From positions 1-64,000 of the forward strand of contig CAJUES010000007.1 of NCBI GenBank assembly GCA_910585765.1: DNA of 64,000 bases, read 5' to 3'. Position numbers and translations under genes: made by a program. Positions 50,703 through 60,439 of the stretch are shown here, one piece after another. The notes under the pieces are model-generated. The model had not been told where the DNA came from. It searched no databases and saw nothing but the letters and a program-made list of their open reading frames with translations. How positions within the stretch are numbered: the stretch's first letter is position 1; every line of letters starts with the position of its first letter. The DNA is from an uncultured Lachnospiraceae bacterium. GTDB taxonomy: Bacteria > Bacillota > Clostridia > Lachnospirales > Lachnospiraceae.

Positions 50703-52510
50703 TGGATGACCGCACAGGAGTAAAGGCGGCAAAAGTGTGTGGTGCTTTTGTTTTTACCCTCTTGCTTGCGCTGCTTTTAACTGTCCAATTTGATTTTTAT
50801 TATGATCTGAATGACGATACCATGATCAAGGATATTGTGTCAGGAGCTTATACGGGCGAGCCGAGCGGCTACTGTATACAGATGCTGTATCCCTTGGCGT
50901 GGTGTCTTGCGCTTTTTTACAGAGCCATCCCGACAGTACCATGGTATGGCTTGTTTTTGTGTCTGTGTCAGTTTGGCGTGATCTTTCTGGCTGCGGCGCG
51001 GCTCCTTTTTGTCGTGCGGGGGATGAAGGCTGGGATCGTGGCGCTCGCGGCGGAGGCGGTGCTGGTGTACGGCCTGTTCCTGCGGCAGCTTGTGGTGGTG
51101 CAGTACAGCGTCACCTCGGGGATCTGTATGGCGGGGGCGGTGTTCTTGTTCCTCACGGCGCCGGGGACGGACAAGCCGTCGGTCTTTTTCAGGAGAAACC
51201 TGCTGCCGCTGTTTCTCGTCGTGCTGTCCTTCCTGATCCGGACCGAGGTCTGCGTCATGCTGCTGCCGTTTTTGCTGTTTGCGGGGCTTCTGAGATGGTG
51301 CGGCGAGGCGCGATTCTTTACGGCGGTGAATTTCAGGAAATATATCACGCTGATCGTCACCGCGCTCCTGTGCCTGGCGGCGGTGTACTCCCTGGATATG
51401 CTGGCATACAGGGGGAGCGACTGGGCAAGTTTCAGGCGATTCTTCGATGCCCGGACAAAGCTGTACGACTTCTACGGACTGCCCGGCTATGAGGAGAACA
51501 GGGCGTTTTACGAGTCGGTGGGACTGTCGAGAGAGTCCTACACGCTGCTGGAAAATTATAATTTTGCGCTCGATGAGTCGATCGACACCTGGAGGCTGGA
51601 TGCGATCGTGGCGTACCAGGAACAGCTGGCAAAAGACGGGGGCGGGCTCCATGACACGCTGGGGTTTGTCAGCAGGAACAGCCTGAGGGAGGCGCTGTGG
51701 AAGTACAAAGATCAGCTGCAGAACAACGTTTCGCTCGCCGGCGCGGCAGTGGCTGTCCTGTACCTGCTGTATCTGCTCCTGTGCGTGGTGCCCGCGAGAG
51801 GAAAGCTGCGCGCGGGGGCGGTGGCCAGGATCGTGTGCCTCCTGGCGATACGCAGCGTCCTGTGGCTGTACCTGTGCATGGTGGACAGGGTGCTCGACCG
51901 TGTGACGATGCCCCTGTTGATGGCGGAGTTTGGCATGCTGGTCAGCTTTCTGCTCTGCGACCGCCAAAGGACGTGCGGCGGCGCTCAGCGGGTGAGGACT
52001 GCTGGCTGTGTCCTGTGCATTGCAGGCGCGTTTGCCGCGATTGCGGTGAGCCAGCGGAATGTGCAGGCGGAGTATGCCAGCCGTGCAGCGGCGGATGCGC
52101 GCTGGAACGCAATGATGGATTATTGCCGGAAAAGTGGAGATAATTATTATGTGATCGATGTGTACAGCTCGACATCCTACCAGGGGACGCCGTACTCGGA
52201 GAAGATGTTTACCGATGTGGATAACACGTACAAAAATTTTGATATCTGTGGAGGATGGGCGGCGAAGAGCCCGATCGCGCGGCAGAAGCTTGAAAGACAT
52301 GACATCAGGGACATCCAGAGTGCGCTCTGCGCTCCCAGGGCAGGCGTGCGTGCGGACACCTGTTTCATAGCGGCTGCCGGCAGGGATCTCGACTGGCTTG
52401 TGCAGTACTATGCAAAGCGCGGGATCGCGGTCGAGCCAAGGTGTGTGGACCAGATCGGGACGGATGCGGCAGAACCGGCGTTCAGGGTGTACGAGCTGGC
52501 AAGAAAATAA
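50699..52510 (+). CDS. Uncharacterised GT-C-like polytopic membrane protein
   Basis: A 603-aa protein with about ten helices and a soluble C-terminal ~130 residues. The first extracytoplasmic loop has a DLNDDTMIKDIVSGAYTG block (about residues 36-53), an acidic region of the kind that supplies catalytic residues in GT-C enzymes. A conserved QMLYPLAW follows. I do not recognise a named family. It lies between the WecE-type and GNAT genes, so it may act on the amino-sugar-containing glycan. The start overlaps the preceding stop. Confidence 0.8.
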   Translation: MMDDRTGVKAAKVCGAFVFTLLLALLLTVQFDFYYDLNDDTMIKDIVSGAYTGEPSGYCIQMLYPLAWCLALFYRAIPTVPWYGLFLCLCQFGVIFLAAARLLFVVRGMKAGIVALAAEAVLVYGLFLRQLVVVQYSVTSGICMAGAVFLFLTAPGTDKPSVFFRRNLLPLFLVVLSFLIRTEVCVMLLPFLLFAGLLRWCGEARFFTAVNFRKYITLIVTALLCLAAVYSLDMLAYRGSDWASFRRFFDARTKLYDFYGLPGYEENRAFYESVGLSRESYTLLENYNFALDESIDTWRLDAIVAYQEQLAKDGGGLHDTLGFVSRNSLREALWKYKDQLQNNVSLAGAAVAVLYLLYLLLCVVPARGKLRAGAVARIVCLLAIRSVLWLYLCMVDRVLDRVTMPLLMAEFGMLVSFLLCDRQRTCGGAQRVRTAGCVLCIAGAFAAIAVSQRNVQAEYASRAAADARWNAMMDYCRKSGDNYYVIDVYSSTSYQGTPYSEKMFTDVDNTYKNFDICGGWAAKSPIARQKLERHDIRDIQSALCAPRAGVRADTCFIAAAGRDLDWLVQYYAKRGIAVEPRCVDQIGTDAAEPAFRVYELARK

Positions 52511-52532
52511 AAAGAAGGAGATAACAGTTTGT

Positions 52533-53075
52533 ATGGAACCGATGAAAAAGGATACAGTGGTCAGAGGACAGCTGGTATATTTGAGGCCGATCACGGCGGA
52601 TGACACAGAGATGGCAGTGCGCTGGCGGAACACGCCGGTCGTGGTCGAGAACTTTATCTACCGGAAACCTGTCAGCCGGCAGGATCACGAGAACTGGCTT
52701 GCCAACAAGGTTTTCAAGGGGCTGGTGCACCAGTTTATCGTGTGCAGGATCGAGGATGACCTGCCGCTTGGTTCGATCTACCTCCAGAATTTTGAGGAGG
52801 AGAACAAGAAGGCGGAGTGGGGCATATATCTCGGGGAAGTGCAGGCTTACGGAAAGGGAGCCGGCACGGAGGCCGCAAAGCTGCTGCTGGAGTACGCCTT
52901 TGCCAACCTCGGGATGCACAAGGTAGTGTCCCGCGTGCTGGCGCGGAACAGGGCGAGTGTCCGCATGAATGAGAAGGCGGGCTACGTGCAGGAGGCGTAC
53001 TTGAAGGATGAGCTCTTTTTAGATGGAAAATACGAGGATTTGATATTGTTTGGAGCCATCAATCCCAGGGGATAA
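52533..53075 (+). CDS. GNAT-family N-acetyltransferase
   Basis: A 180-aa GNAT of the RimJ/RimL-like layout: VYLRPITADDTEMAVRWRN near the start, an acetyl-CoA loop AYGKGAGTEAAKLLLEY (about residues 108-124) and a late ASVRMNEKAGYVQEA block. Given the WecE-type aminotransferase upstream, acetylation of an amino-sugar (giving Fuc4NAc or similar) is plausible, although ribosomal-protein-type specificity cannot be excluded. ATG 52533 lies 12 bases after AAGGAG; the longer frame from 52398 would overlap the previous gene. Confidence 0.82.
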   Translation: MEPMKKDTVVRGQLVYLRPITADDTEMAVRWRNTPVVVENFIYRKPVSRQDHENWLANKVFKGLVHQFIVCRIEDDLPLGSIYLQNFEEENKKAEWGIYLGEVQAYGKGAGTEAAKLLLEYAFANLGMHKVVSRVLARNRASVRMNEKAGYVQEAYLKDELFLDGKYEDLILFGAINPRG

Positions 53076-53110
53076 AAGCTTCCGGACAGTTATAAGGAGA
53101 CCAGTGGACT

Positions 53111-54067
53111 ATGAGTAAAATAAGCTTTGTCATTCCCTGCTATCGGAGTGCGAGGACGATCGGCGGGGTTGTGGCAGAAATACAGGATACAATGGCGTCC
53201 CTGCCGGCGTATGTCTATGACATTTTTCTGGTGAATGACTGTTCGCCGGACGACACATACGAGGTGATCAAGGCGCTGTGCGCGGCGCATGACAATATCA
53301 GGGGGATCAGCCTGGCGAGGAACTTCGGGCAGCACGCGGCGCTGATGGCGGGACTGCGCAAGTCGGACGGGGATATCGTGGTCTGTCTCGACGACGACGG
53401 GCAGACACCGGCGAATGAGGTGGGGAAACTGCTCGAGGGCATCGAGAGCGGGAGCGATGTGGTCTACGCGAGTTACGACAACAAAAAGCACAGCGCGTTT
53501 CGGAATTTCGGGACATGGATGAACGACATCATGACCAGGACGATGCTGGGAAAGCCCAGGGAACTGCACCTGACAAGCTACTTTGCCGCGAGGCGTTTTG
53601 TCGTCGAGAGCATGCTCCGATACGAGAACAGCTATCCGTACATCATCGGATTGGTACTGCGCGCCACCAGGAATATCACCAACGTCCCGGTGAGCCACAG
53701 GAGCCGCGAGGTCGGGACGTCGGGGTATACCATGAAAAAGCTGCTGGGGCTGTGGTTTAACGGTTTTACGGCATTCTCGATCTTTCCGCTGCGGGTCGCG
53801 ACGGCAACAGGTGTTATGTTTGCGGGGGCGGGCTTCGTCTATGGAATCTACACGGTCGTGAAAAAATTCGTCAATCCTCAGGTGCCGCTGGGATTCAGCT
53901 CGCTGATGGCAGCAGTCGTGTTCATCGGCGGAATGCTGATGATCATGCTGGGACTGATCGGGGAGTACATCGGGCGCATTTATATCAGCATCAACAATTC
54001 GCCGCAGTATGTGATCCGGGAGGAGACGGGAGGCAAGGAGAGCGCAGATGAAGATCAGGTTGAATAA
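53111..54067 (+). CDS. ArnC/GtrB-type family 2 glycosyltransferase with two membrane helices
   Basis: A 318-aa polyprenyl-phosphate transferase: ISFVIPCYRSARTI, FLVNDCSPDDT, SLARNFGQHAALMAGL and a DDDGQTP metal motif (near residues 96-102). Two C-terminal transmembrane helices follow (about 230-255 and 264-290). Of the two GtrB-type enzymes in the window, this one resembles ArnC more closely. It would make an undecaprenyl-phosphate sugar used by the GT-C proteins next to it. It overlaps the next gene by 20 bases. Confidence 0.9.
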   Translation: MSKISFVIPCYRSARTIGGVVAEIQDTMASLPAYVYDIFLVNDCSPDDTYEVIKALCAAHDNIRGISLARNFGQHAALMAGLRKSDGDIVVCLDDDGQTPANEVGKLLEGIESGSDVVYASYDNKKHSAFRNFGTWMNDIMTRTMLGKPRELHLTSYFAARRFVVESMLRYENSYPYIIGLVLRATRNITNVPVSHRSREVGTSGYTMKKLLGLWFNGFTAFSIFPLRVATATGVMFAGAGFVYGIYTVVKKFVNPQVPLGFSSLMAAVVFIGGMLMIMLGLIGEYIGRIYISINNSPQYVIREETGGKESADEDQVE

Positions 54068-56357
54068 AAATGATAAAATACTGCTGGCTGTCGAAGTGCT
54101 TTTTATGATTGTGTATGTGCTTTTCATGTGCGGAGAGAAAAAGGTTTATGAATTTAATGCACAAAATCTTGAAATATATAATGACAATGTGATCTATTCG
54201 CCGGAGGAAGCGTCCTACACGATCCAGAACAACGGGGCAGAGGCACAGGAAAACGCCATGCTCGGCATTGCAAAAATGGAAATTGACAGAGGGGCGTATG
54301 AAATTACAGTCCGATATGAAAGTAGTACTGGAATCAACGGTCAGACAGGAAATTGTGAGAATCAGGCTGGATCGCTCAGGATCCGGTCTTTTAGCAATCC
54401 GACGGAAGTGGGATATAAAACGCTGCAGCTCGTCGACGGATCGGATGTAAAGACGGACAGGCTATGGATCACTTCCCTGGGCAGCATCCAGGATCTTGAT
54501 GTCAAAGTGTACTTTCACGGTTACGGGATCTTAAAGATCGACCAGATCGTGTTTGAGGAACTGATGGTCTGGCGTGTGACCTGTGTGCTCAAATGGATCG
54601 TTATCCTTTCCGTTCTCAATTTTATCTATTTTTATTTTATCCGAAGAAATGATTATAAAGATAAACATATCCTGGCAGGACTGTTGTTCATGGTTCTTTT
54701 TTCGAGTCTTCTGGCATTTCAGGACTATGTAATGGGCGGGCATGATCTGTCATTTCATCTGACGCGGATCCTGTCGCTTGCAAGATCGATCGCCGCGGGG
54801 AACTGGATCTCCCCGATCCAGTCGGATATGGCAAACGGATACGGATATGCGGCACCGCTTTTCTATGGACAGATCTTTCTCTATATACCTGCGATCCTGT
54901 ACAACATGGCGATACCGCTGCACATATGTTATCAGATCTATGTTGTGTGTGTGAACATTGCCACCTGCCTTGTCAGCTATTTTTGTTTCAAAGCGATCAC
55001 AGAGAATAAAGAGATCGCACTGTTTGGTGCGTATTGCTATCAGCTGAGTGCTTACCGGATCATCGACGTGTACATAAGGGCAGCTCTGGGAGAGTACACG
55101 GCAATGATTTTCCTGCCGCTCATTTTGTACGGGTTTTATAAGGTTTATGAGACGGAGGCGGGGAGCCTGACGATCCGGGATGCCATATGCATTGTTTTGG
55201 GGCTCACAGGGATCATACAGAGCCATCTGATCACAGTGGAACTTGCTGCTTTTGCGATCGTTGCGCTCTGTGCCGCCCTGTTCCGGAAAACGCTGCAGCC
55301 GCGCCGTCTACTCATATTGACAGAGGCGTTGGCGCTGACGATTTTGTGCAACATCAATTTTCTGGTTTCCTTTTTTCAATCGATGCAGATGGATATAGCG
55401 GTGAATGCAAAGACAATGGGAAACATGCAGGAATTAGGAGCCGCTGTGCACGAGGTGTTTGGCGTCTTTATGTATGCGAACGGAACGTGTGCGCTGGGGA
55501 TCGGATTGATGCTGGGGGTCGCCGTGTTTTTCTGGTGCTGCGTGAAACGGTTTGATTGGGGATTGGAGAAGGATCATCACTTGAGGGCCGGGGTGATCGC
55601 GCTTGTCATGCTCGTGTTTACAGTGCTGTTCTCCTTCTCGGCGTTTCCGTGGGATTCCGCCGCGACTGCTGACGGTGTGCCTGGCGCGTTGGGGCAGCTC
55701 GTGGGTGTCGTTCAGTTTCCATGGAGATTTCACATTATCTCGACGATATTGTGTGTCTTCCTGACGGTGCTGGGAGTGACGATCTTATACAGACACGGTC
55801 AAAAGAAGCTGGGAACCGCTGCCGGAGGACTCATCGCGCTTCTGCTGACGTTGAATGTGGGGCTTTATTTTGTCCAGTATCCTGAGATTGCGATGACAAC
55901 CAGAATGTATGCCTCTGTGGAGGATGCGTTCTCGCTTGCGGTGGTTTCCGGTGGCGAGTACCAGCTCGTGGGTACGGATTTTGGGCTTTGCAAGACAAGG
56001 GAGATCACGACAGAGGATCAGGCGGTGACAGTCACGGATTACCGGAGCGACCAGGGGGAGACGATGTTCGTGTGTGCCAACCAGAGTGATCGGCCCAGGT
56101 ATGTCGAGATCCCGGTGTTCTGTTATGACAATTACTGCGCCTATGATCGGGGAAGCGGAGATCCGCTGCCGCTCGAGAAGGGAACGAACAATAGAATACG
56201 GCTGCTGATACCGGGGGGATACAGCGGGGAGGTCTGCGTGGTATATGAGATTCCGATAGTATGGAAGGTATGTTATCTGGTTTCTGCCCTGACAATGGCG
56301 GGCATTGCCGCAGGTCCTTTTTGGCGGCGTGGTGGCAGGAGGCAAAAAGATGAGTAG
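54048..56357 (+). CDS. Large membrane protein with N-terminal ectodomain and PTPS-related-type helices
   Basis: A 769-aa protein. After a first helix (about 11-27) there is an extracytoplasmic beta-rich domain (about 30-170), then a block of about twelve helices opening with GGHDLSFHLTRILSLARSIA (about 230-250), the signature of a GT-C-like family often labelled 6-pyruvoyl-tetrahydropterin-synthase related. The label is historical and does not imply pterin chemistry. A further C-terminal beta domain (about 640-740) precedes the last helix. It follows an ArnC-type donor maker, so it may transfer that sugar. The next gene overlaps by 8 bases. Confidence 0.82.
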   Translation: MKIRLNKNDKILLAVEVLFMIVYVLFMCGEKKVYEFNAQNLEIYNDNVIYSPEEASYTIQNNGAEAQENAMLGIAKMEIDRGAYEITVRYESSTGINGQTGNCENQAGSLRIRSFSNPTEVGYKTLQLVDGSDVKTDRLWITSLGSIQDLDVKVYFHGYGILKIDQIVFEELMVWRVTCVLKWIVILSVLNFIYFYFIRRNDYKDKHILAGLLFMVLFSSLLAFQDYVMGGHDLSFHLTRILSLARSIAAGNWISPIQSDMANGYGYAAPLFYGQIFLYIPAILYNMAIPLHICYQIYVVCVNIATCLVSYFCFKAITENKEIALFGAYCYQLSAYRIIDVYIRAALGEYTAMIFLPLILYGFYKVYETEAGSLTIRDAICIVLGLTGIIQSHLITVELAAFAIVALCAALFRKTLQPRRLLILTEALALTILCNINFLVSFFQSMQMDIAVNAKTMGNMQELGAAVHEVFGVFMYANGTCALGIGLMLGVAVFFWCCVKRFDWGLEKDHHLRAGVIALVMLVFTVLFSFSAFPWDSAATADGVPGALGQLVGVVQFPWRFHIISTILCVFLTVLGVTILYRHGQKKLGTAAGGLIALLLTLNVGLYFVQYPEIAMTTRMYASVEDAFSLAVVSGGEYQLVGTDFGLCKTREITTEDQAVTVTDYRSDQGETMFVCANQSDRPRYVEIPVFCYDNYCAYDRGSGDPLPLEKGTNNRIRLLIPGGYSGEVCVVYEIPIVWKVCYLVSALTMAGIAAGPFWRRGGRRQKDE

Positions 56358-57759
56358 AAAGAAAATGGTTATGCCGGTCATGCTGATCCTGCTGTTTACA
56401 GCAATGTACATCAGCCTGATATTCAACAGAAATATATGGACGGACGAAGCGTACACGATCGAGTTGGTGAGAGAGAATTCTTTTCCGGGGATCATCCGGA
56501 ACACGGCGGTCGATGTGCATCCGCCGCTCTACTATCTGATCGTAAAATGTTTTGTGATCCTCCTGGGCGATGCATTCTGGGTTTACAAGGCAGTTTCGAT
56601 CGTTCCGATGGTGCTGACGATGGTGCTTGTGTGCCTGTATGGGGTGCTTTGGCGATCGGAAGAAGGAACTACTGTTCTGGCTATCGTCATGCTCAATGCG
56701 GTTCCCTGTGTGCTGGAGTACGCTGTACAGATCCGTATGTACAGCTGGGCGCTGTTTTTTGTGACCTGGGCGGGGCTTGGCGCATACGCAATGTGCGCGC
56801 CGGACTCCTTTCGAATGCAGAGAAATATGCAGAAAAACAGCTGCATACAGCTGACAGCCGCCTGCATTTTGGGATGCTATACCCACACTTATGCGATGCT
56901 GAGCTGTGTCTGTATCTATATCATACTGTGTATTTATGCGCTTTTATGCGGCATGCGGCGTAAGGATTATGGTTTACTGAAAAAATGTCTGGTATCAGGC
57001 TGTGCGGTGTCGGTGTGTTATCTGCCGTGGCTTGCTGTCCTGATCAGGCAGACAATGAGCCGGATCGAGAATTACTGGATCGATCCGGTGACATGGGAAG
57101 TTATCTGCCAGTACCCTGATTACCTGTTTGCATCGAGGCTGCCGGGTTCTGCTGTGCTGTATCTGATCCTGTGCGGCGCGGCGGTGCTGATCTGCATCAG
57201 GCTGCGCAGGGATGGCATTGCGGCGCTGCTGATGCTTGCGGTTCCTGTGATGACGGCACTGATCGGCATTGTCGTGTCCATAGTGGTGACACCCTTTTTT
57301 ATCGCCAGATATCTCGTGCCATGCATGGGGCTTTTTGCACTGTTTCTGGCACTTGCATTCCGGCGGGAGCAGAAGGCTGTCCAGATCCTGCTCGGTGTAT
57401 TTGGGTTTCTTATGGTGCTGAACGCATATCAGAAAAATTTTGAGATGGAGTACCACAGCACACACACAGACGAACTTCTTCAATATATGGATGAGAACCT
57501 GGGACAGAAGGACCTCATAGCTTATAACTTTGAGGCATACGGTTTTATCTACAATATCTATTTTCCGGATAGAACACAATTTTTGAGTGATGTGGATTTT
57601 GCGGGTGATTTTGACACCATCTGGTATTTTGACAGCTGTGTGACACCGTGGCTCGACACACAGGTGTTGGAACAGTACGGTCTGGCCAAGGAATTTGTCA
57701 TGACGACAGGGATCGAACAGAACGAGTTTCATCTTTACCACATAAGGCATAAGGAATGA
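56350..57759 (+). CDS. GT39/ArnT-like membrane glycosyltransferase
   Basis: A 469-aa GT-C protein. The first extracytoplasmic loop has the acidic NIWTDEAYTIELV (about residues 26-38) and VDVHPPLYYLIV, followed by about ten helices and a short soluble tail. It is a paralogue of the minus-strand gene at 31087-32664. ATG 56350 lies inside the end of the previous gene; the longer frame from 56305 is unlikely. Donor probably an undecaprenyl-phosphate sugar; acceptor unknown. Confidence 0.83.
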   Translation: MSRKKMVMPVMLILLFTAMYISLIFNRNIWTDEAYTIELVRENSFPGIIRNTAVDVHPPLYYLIVKCFVILLGDAFWVYKAVSIVPMVLTMVLVCLYGVLWRSEEGTTVLAIVMLNAVPCVLEYAVQIRMYSWALFFVTWAGLGAYAMCAPDSFRMQRNMQKNSCIQLTAACILGCYTHTYAMLSCVCIYIILCIYALLCGMRRKDYGLLKKCLVSGCAVSVCYLPWLAVLIRQTMSRIENYWIDPVTWEVICQYPDYLFASRLPGSAVLYLILCGAAVLICIRLRRDGIAALLMLAVPVMTALIGIVVSIVVTPFFIARYLVPCMGLFALFLALAFRREQKAVQILLGVFGFLMVLNAYQKNFEMEYHSTHTDELLQYMDENLGQKDLIAYNFEAYGFIYNIYFPDRTQFLSDVDFAGDFDTIWYFDSCVTPWLDTQVLEQYGLAKEFVMTTGIEQNEFHLYHIRHKE

Positions 57760-57775
57760 AAGGCGGGGGATCATA

Positions 57776-58423
57776 TTGAAAAAGGGGAAAAAGGCAGTGG
57801 GACTTACCCTGGGGATTTTGCTGGCTGCGGTTCTGATCGCGTCCGGCGTCACGGGGCGCGTTACAAGGACAGTGACGTCAAGGAGCAAGGCGGCATACAG
57901 GCAGCGGGTGGACTCTGTGGCGTTCGGGTATCAGTTAAAACAGGATTTTGTACCGCAGCATGAGCGGTTGGAGGCGATAGAGATCCACGTTGATGCGGCG
58001 GGCATTGTGAGGGATCAGGGGGCTCTGCGGTTTACGATCCTGGACCAGGATGCAGCGTCGGTCTTTTCCACAGAAATTCCCGTCTCCGAATTGCCGGAGT
58101 TTGGGTGGATGGAGGTGCCGGTTCACACACAGGTGTCCTTCGGTCAGATCTACACTCTGGTGCTGGAAAGTGTGGGCTGTGCGGACAATGGTCCGGCTGT
58201 TTCTTTCGCGGACTCCAGGCTCGCAGCGACGGCAGAACAGCAGGGGTTCCATCTGGTCTATGCGGAGATGGACGTGAAGTATTCGGCGCTGCAGGCAGTG
58301 TTTCGCTATGCGGTACCCGTCGAATGGTATGAATACTTTTCGTACTATGTATTTGGTATGCTGATGATCCTGTTGTTTCTGCACAGAACTTCGGTGCGGT
58401 CTGGCGGCAATGCAGGCAGATAG
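57776..58423 (+). CDS. Small two-helix membrane protein with an extracytoplasmic beta domain
   Basis: I do not recognise a named family. The 215-aa protein has one helix near each end (about 7-26 and 183-203) and about 150 residues outside the membrane. These have a beta-sandwich look (GALRFTILDQDAASVFST, FGQIYTLVLESVG). A similar arrangement occurs as the N-terminal domain of the ligase-type protein at 60440 and perhaps of the one at 54048. Start TTG 57776 follows a GGGGG site. It could be a glycan-binding or assembly accessory protein. Confidence 0.75.
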   Translation: MKKGKKAVGLTLGILLAAVLIASGVTGRVTRTVTSRSKAAYRQRVDSVAFGYQLKQDFVPQHERLEAIEIHVDAAGIVRDQGALRFTILDQDAASVFSTEIPVSELPEFGWMEVPVHTQVSFGQIYTLVLESVGCADNGPAVSFADSRLAATAEQQGFHLVYAEMDVKYSALQAVFRYAVPVEWYEYFSYYVFGMLMILLFLHRTSVRSGGNAGR

Positions 58424-58474
58424 CGCGATACGGATTATGGGTTATGAGGAGTGACGGGAAGATGTGCACTGCAG

Positions 58475-58503
58475 TTGTACAGCGGTTTTAAGTGTGCTAT
58501 ACT
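58475..58503 (+). promoter_or_regulatory. SigA promoter for the DUF6020-like gene
   Basis: TTGTAC (58475-58480) and TATACT (58498-58503) with a 17-base spacer. Downstream a 10-base unit AGGAGATTAA occurs twice (58514-58523, 58527-58536), the second copy serving as the ribosome site for GTG 58538. Confidence 0.7.
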
Positions 58504-58537
58504 TGGATAAAACAGGAGATTAAAATAGGAGATTAAT

Positions 58538-60331
58538 GTGATCATGACAAGAAAAAAACAGATATTATCCTGCGCGGTCTCCTTTCTGGGTATCTATGTG
58601 CTGCCCGGGCTGATGGGGTTTACCGGGGAGCAGATCTATCTGACAAACAGCATTTTCCTGTTCGCCGCGTGGATCGGGCTGTCCGTCCTGATCGGACTGG
58701 GGATGGACCGTGTGGACTGGAGAGATCTGCGCGCCGATCTGCTCGCGCTGTTTTTGGCGTGCGCGTTCTCGGCGTGCATGGCGGTGGGATCGGATCTCGA
58801 CAGCACGGAGTTCATTGTCTTTGGCGATATCAGAAGGATCGTGCGCATCGGATGTTTTTCGATCTCGCTCGCGGTGGTTCTCAGGGAAGTATGGAGCTGT
58901 ATGGATACGGTGAGCGGGGATCGGGAGGTCGGAGCGGGCTATACGCAAAGGACATATCTGGCGGTCATGGCGGTGCTTTTGCTGTGCTGGCTGCCCGTCT
59001 TTCTGGCGTCCTACCCCGGTTTTTTCGTGTATGATGCGCAGGATGAGGTCAACGAAGTGCTGATGCGCAGTTTTTCGAACCATCACCCGCTGCTGCATGT
59101 GCTGCTGCTCGGCGGGATCGTGGCGGCGGTGCACAAGGTGGCAGGCTCCTACAACCTTGGGATCGCCTGCTATATGATCCTGCAGATGTGCATCGCGGCG
59201 TTTTGCTTTGCGCACATGATGGACTTTTTGAAAAGGCACCGCGTGCGCCGCGGGTTCAGGATCGCAGCGCTGGTTTTCCTGGCTTTCTTTCCGGTGGTTC
59301 CGATGTATGTCCTGTGCAGCACGAAGGACACGCTGTTTTCGATCGCCCTGCTGATGCTGGTGCTGCACCTGTACGAGCTGCTGGATGACACGGCGGCGTT
59401 TTTGGGATCGCGGCGTCGGCAGGCAGGGTTTGTACTGAGCGCCTTCTTCATGATGAGCCTGCGGCACAACGGGCTGTACGCGTTTCTCGTGCTGCTGGTG
59501 CTGCTGGCGTGCTGGGGATTTCGGAAAAAGCGCGGGATCGCAGTGGGGAAAGCAGCTGTTATGTTTCTGCTGCCGGTCGTGCTCTGCGTCGGCGCGACAG
59601 CCCTCATGACGAACCTGCTGCACGCCAGCCCGGGCGGGAAGCAGGAGATGCTGACAGTGCCGATCATGCAGCTGGCCAGGGTGTACGGGACAGATCCCGG
59701 CTCGTTTTCCGCGCAGGAGAAAGAGCGCCTGTTCCAATATCTTCCCGAGGAGGCGATGGAGCGCTACACTGCAAAGCTGTCGGACCCGGTCAAGGTGCTG
59801 TTTGACAACGACCGCTACAGGGAGGATCCGTCGGGGTTCTGGAAGTTGTGGTTCGACGCGGGCGTCTCGCATATCGGGACGTACGTCAACGCGTGGCTGT
59901 ACACGAGCTATGGTTTCTGGTATCCAGACACGATCATCGACGCGTACAATGGGATCCAGAGGCACACGTTCGCCTACGGCGAGAGCAGCTATTTCGGATA
60001 TGAGACGGAGCCGCCGGGGACGCGGCAGAGCCTGATTGCGCCGCTCGACGGATTTTACAGGCGCCTGTCGCTGGAGATCACCCAGCAGAGGGTTCCCGTG
60101 ATATCGATGCTGTTCTCGCCGGGGTTTATGTTCTGGCTCTACGCGTCCGCGTTCGGCTATTTCGTGAAGCAGCGGCAGTACAACCGGGCTCTGGCGTTCG
60201 CCGTCACGCTGCTGCTGTGGCTGACAGTGCTGCTCGGACCGACCTGTATGGTGCGGTATGTGCTGATCTTCTGGTTTGCCTTTCCGGTTCTTGCTGCGAT
60301 GCTGTTTGAGAAGTACACGGGTTTCGTATAA
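58538..60331 (+). CDS. DUF6020-like polytopic membrane protein
   Basis: A 597-aa membrane protein with about twelve helices. A FLASYPGFFVYDAQDEVNEV loop (about residues 155-174) and HHPLLHVLLLGGIVA follow the fifth helix. A long extracytoplasmic region (about 370-490) separates the last helices. The pattern resembles a family of uncharacterised Lachnospiraceae proteins (DUF6020) found in polysaccharide loci; the family identification is from memory. GTG 58538 has AGGAG 6 bases upstream and its own promoter. The acidic loop after the helix bundle is GT-C-like. Confidence 0.78.
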   Translation: MIMTRKKQILSCAVSFLGIYVLPGLMGFTGEQIYLTNSIFLFAAWIGLSVLIGLGMDRVDWRDLRADLLALFLACAFSACMAVGSDLDSTEFIVFGDIRRIVRIGCFSISLAVVLREVWSCMDTVSGDREVGAGYTQRTYLAVMAVLLLCWLPVFLASYPGFFVYDAQDEVNEVLMRSFSNHHPLLHVLLLGGIVAAVHKVAGSYNLGIACYMILQMCIAAFCFAHMMDFLKRHRVRRGFRIAALVFLAFFPVVPMYVLCSTKDTLFSIALLMLVLHLYELLDDTAAFLGSRRRQAGFVLSAFFMMSLRHNGLYAFLVLLVLLACWGFRKKRGIAVGKAAVMFLLPVVLCVGATALMTNLLHASPGGKQEMLTVPIMQLARVYGTDPGSFSAQEKERLFQYLPEEAMERYTAKLSDPVKVLFDNDRYREDPSGFWKLWFDAGVSHIGTYVNAWLYTSYGFWYPDTIIDAYNGIQRHTFAYGESSYFGYETEPPGTRQSLIAPLDGFYRRLSLEITQQRVPVISMLFSPGFMFWLYASAFGYFVKQRQYNRALAFAVTLLLWLTVLLGPTCMVRYVLIFWFAFPVLAAMLFEKYTGFV

Positions 60332-60363
60332 AATCGTATAAGATCGTATCAAACTGATATCAT

Positions 60364-60391
60364 TGTATTCTGCGGATGATTGTGATATACT
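60364..60391 (+). promoter_or_regulatory. SigA promoter with extended -10 for the ligase-type gene
   Basis: TTGTAT (60364-60369) and TATACT (60386-60391) with a 16-base spacer and TG one base before the -10. It starts 33 bases after the previous stop. Confidence 0.65.
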
Positions 60392-60439
60392 GTGTTAGAT
60401 TAGGCTCTGGGAATGATTGGTAAGGGGGGAGAGAACGCA

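Noticed and set aside
50840..52633. 597-codon minus-strand frame
   Set aside because: Antisense to an intact membrane protein; composition is typical of a complementary-strand shadow.
58565..60352. 595-codon minus-strand frame
   Set aside because: Same reason: basic, glutamine-rich translation opposite the DUF6020-like gene.
60413..60439. ATG 60413 as start of the ligase-type gene
   Set aside because: No usable ribosome site, whereas GGGGGGAG lies 8 bases before TTG 60440.
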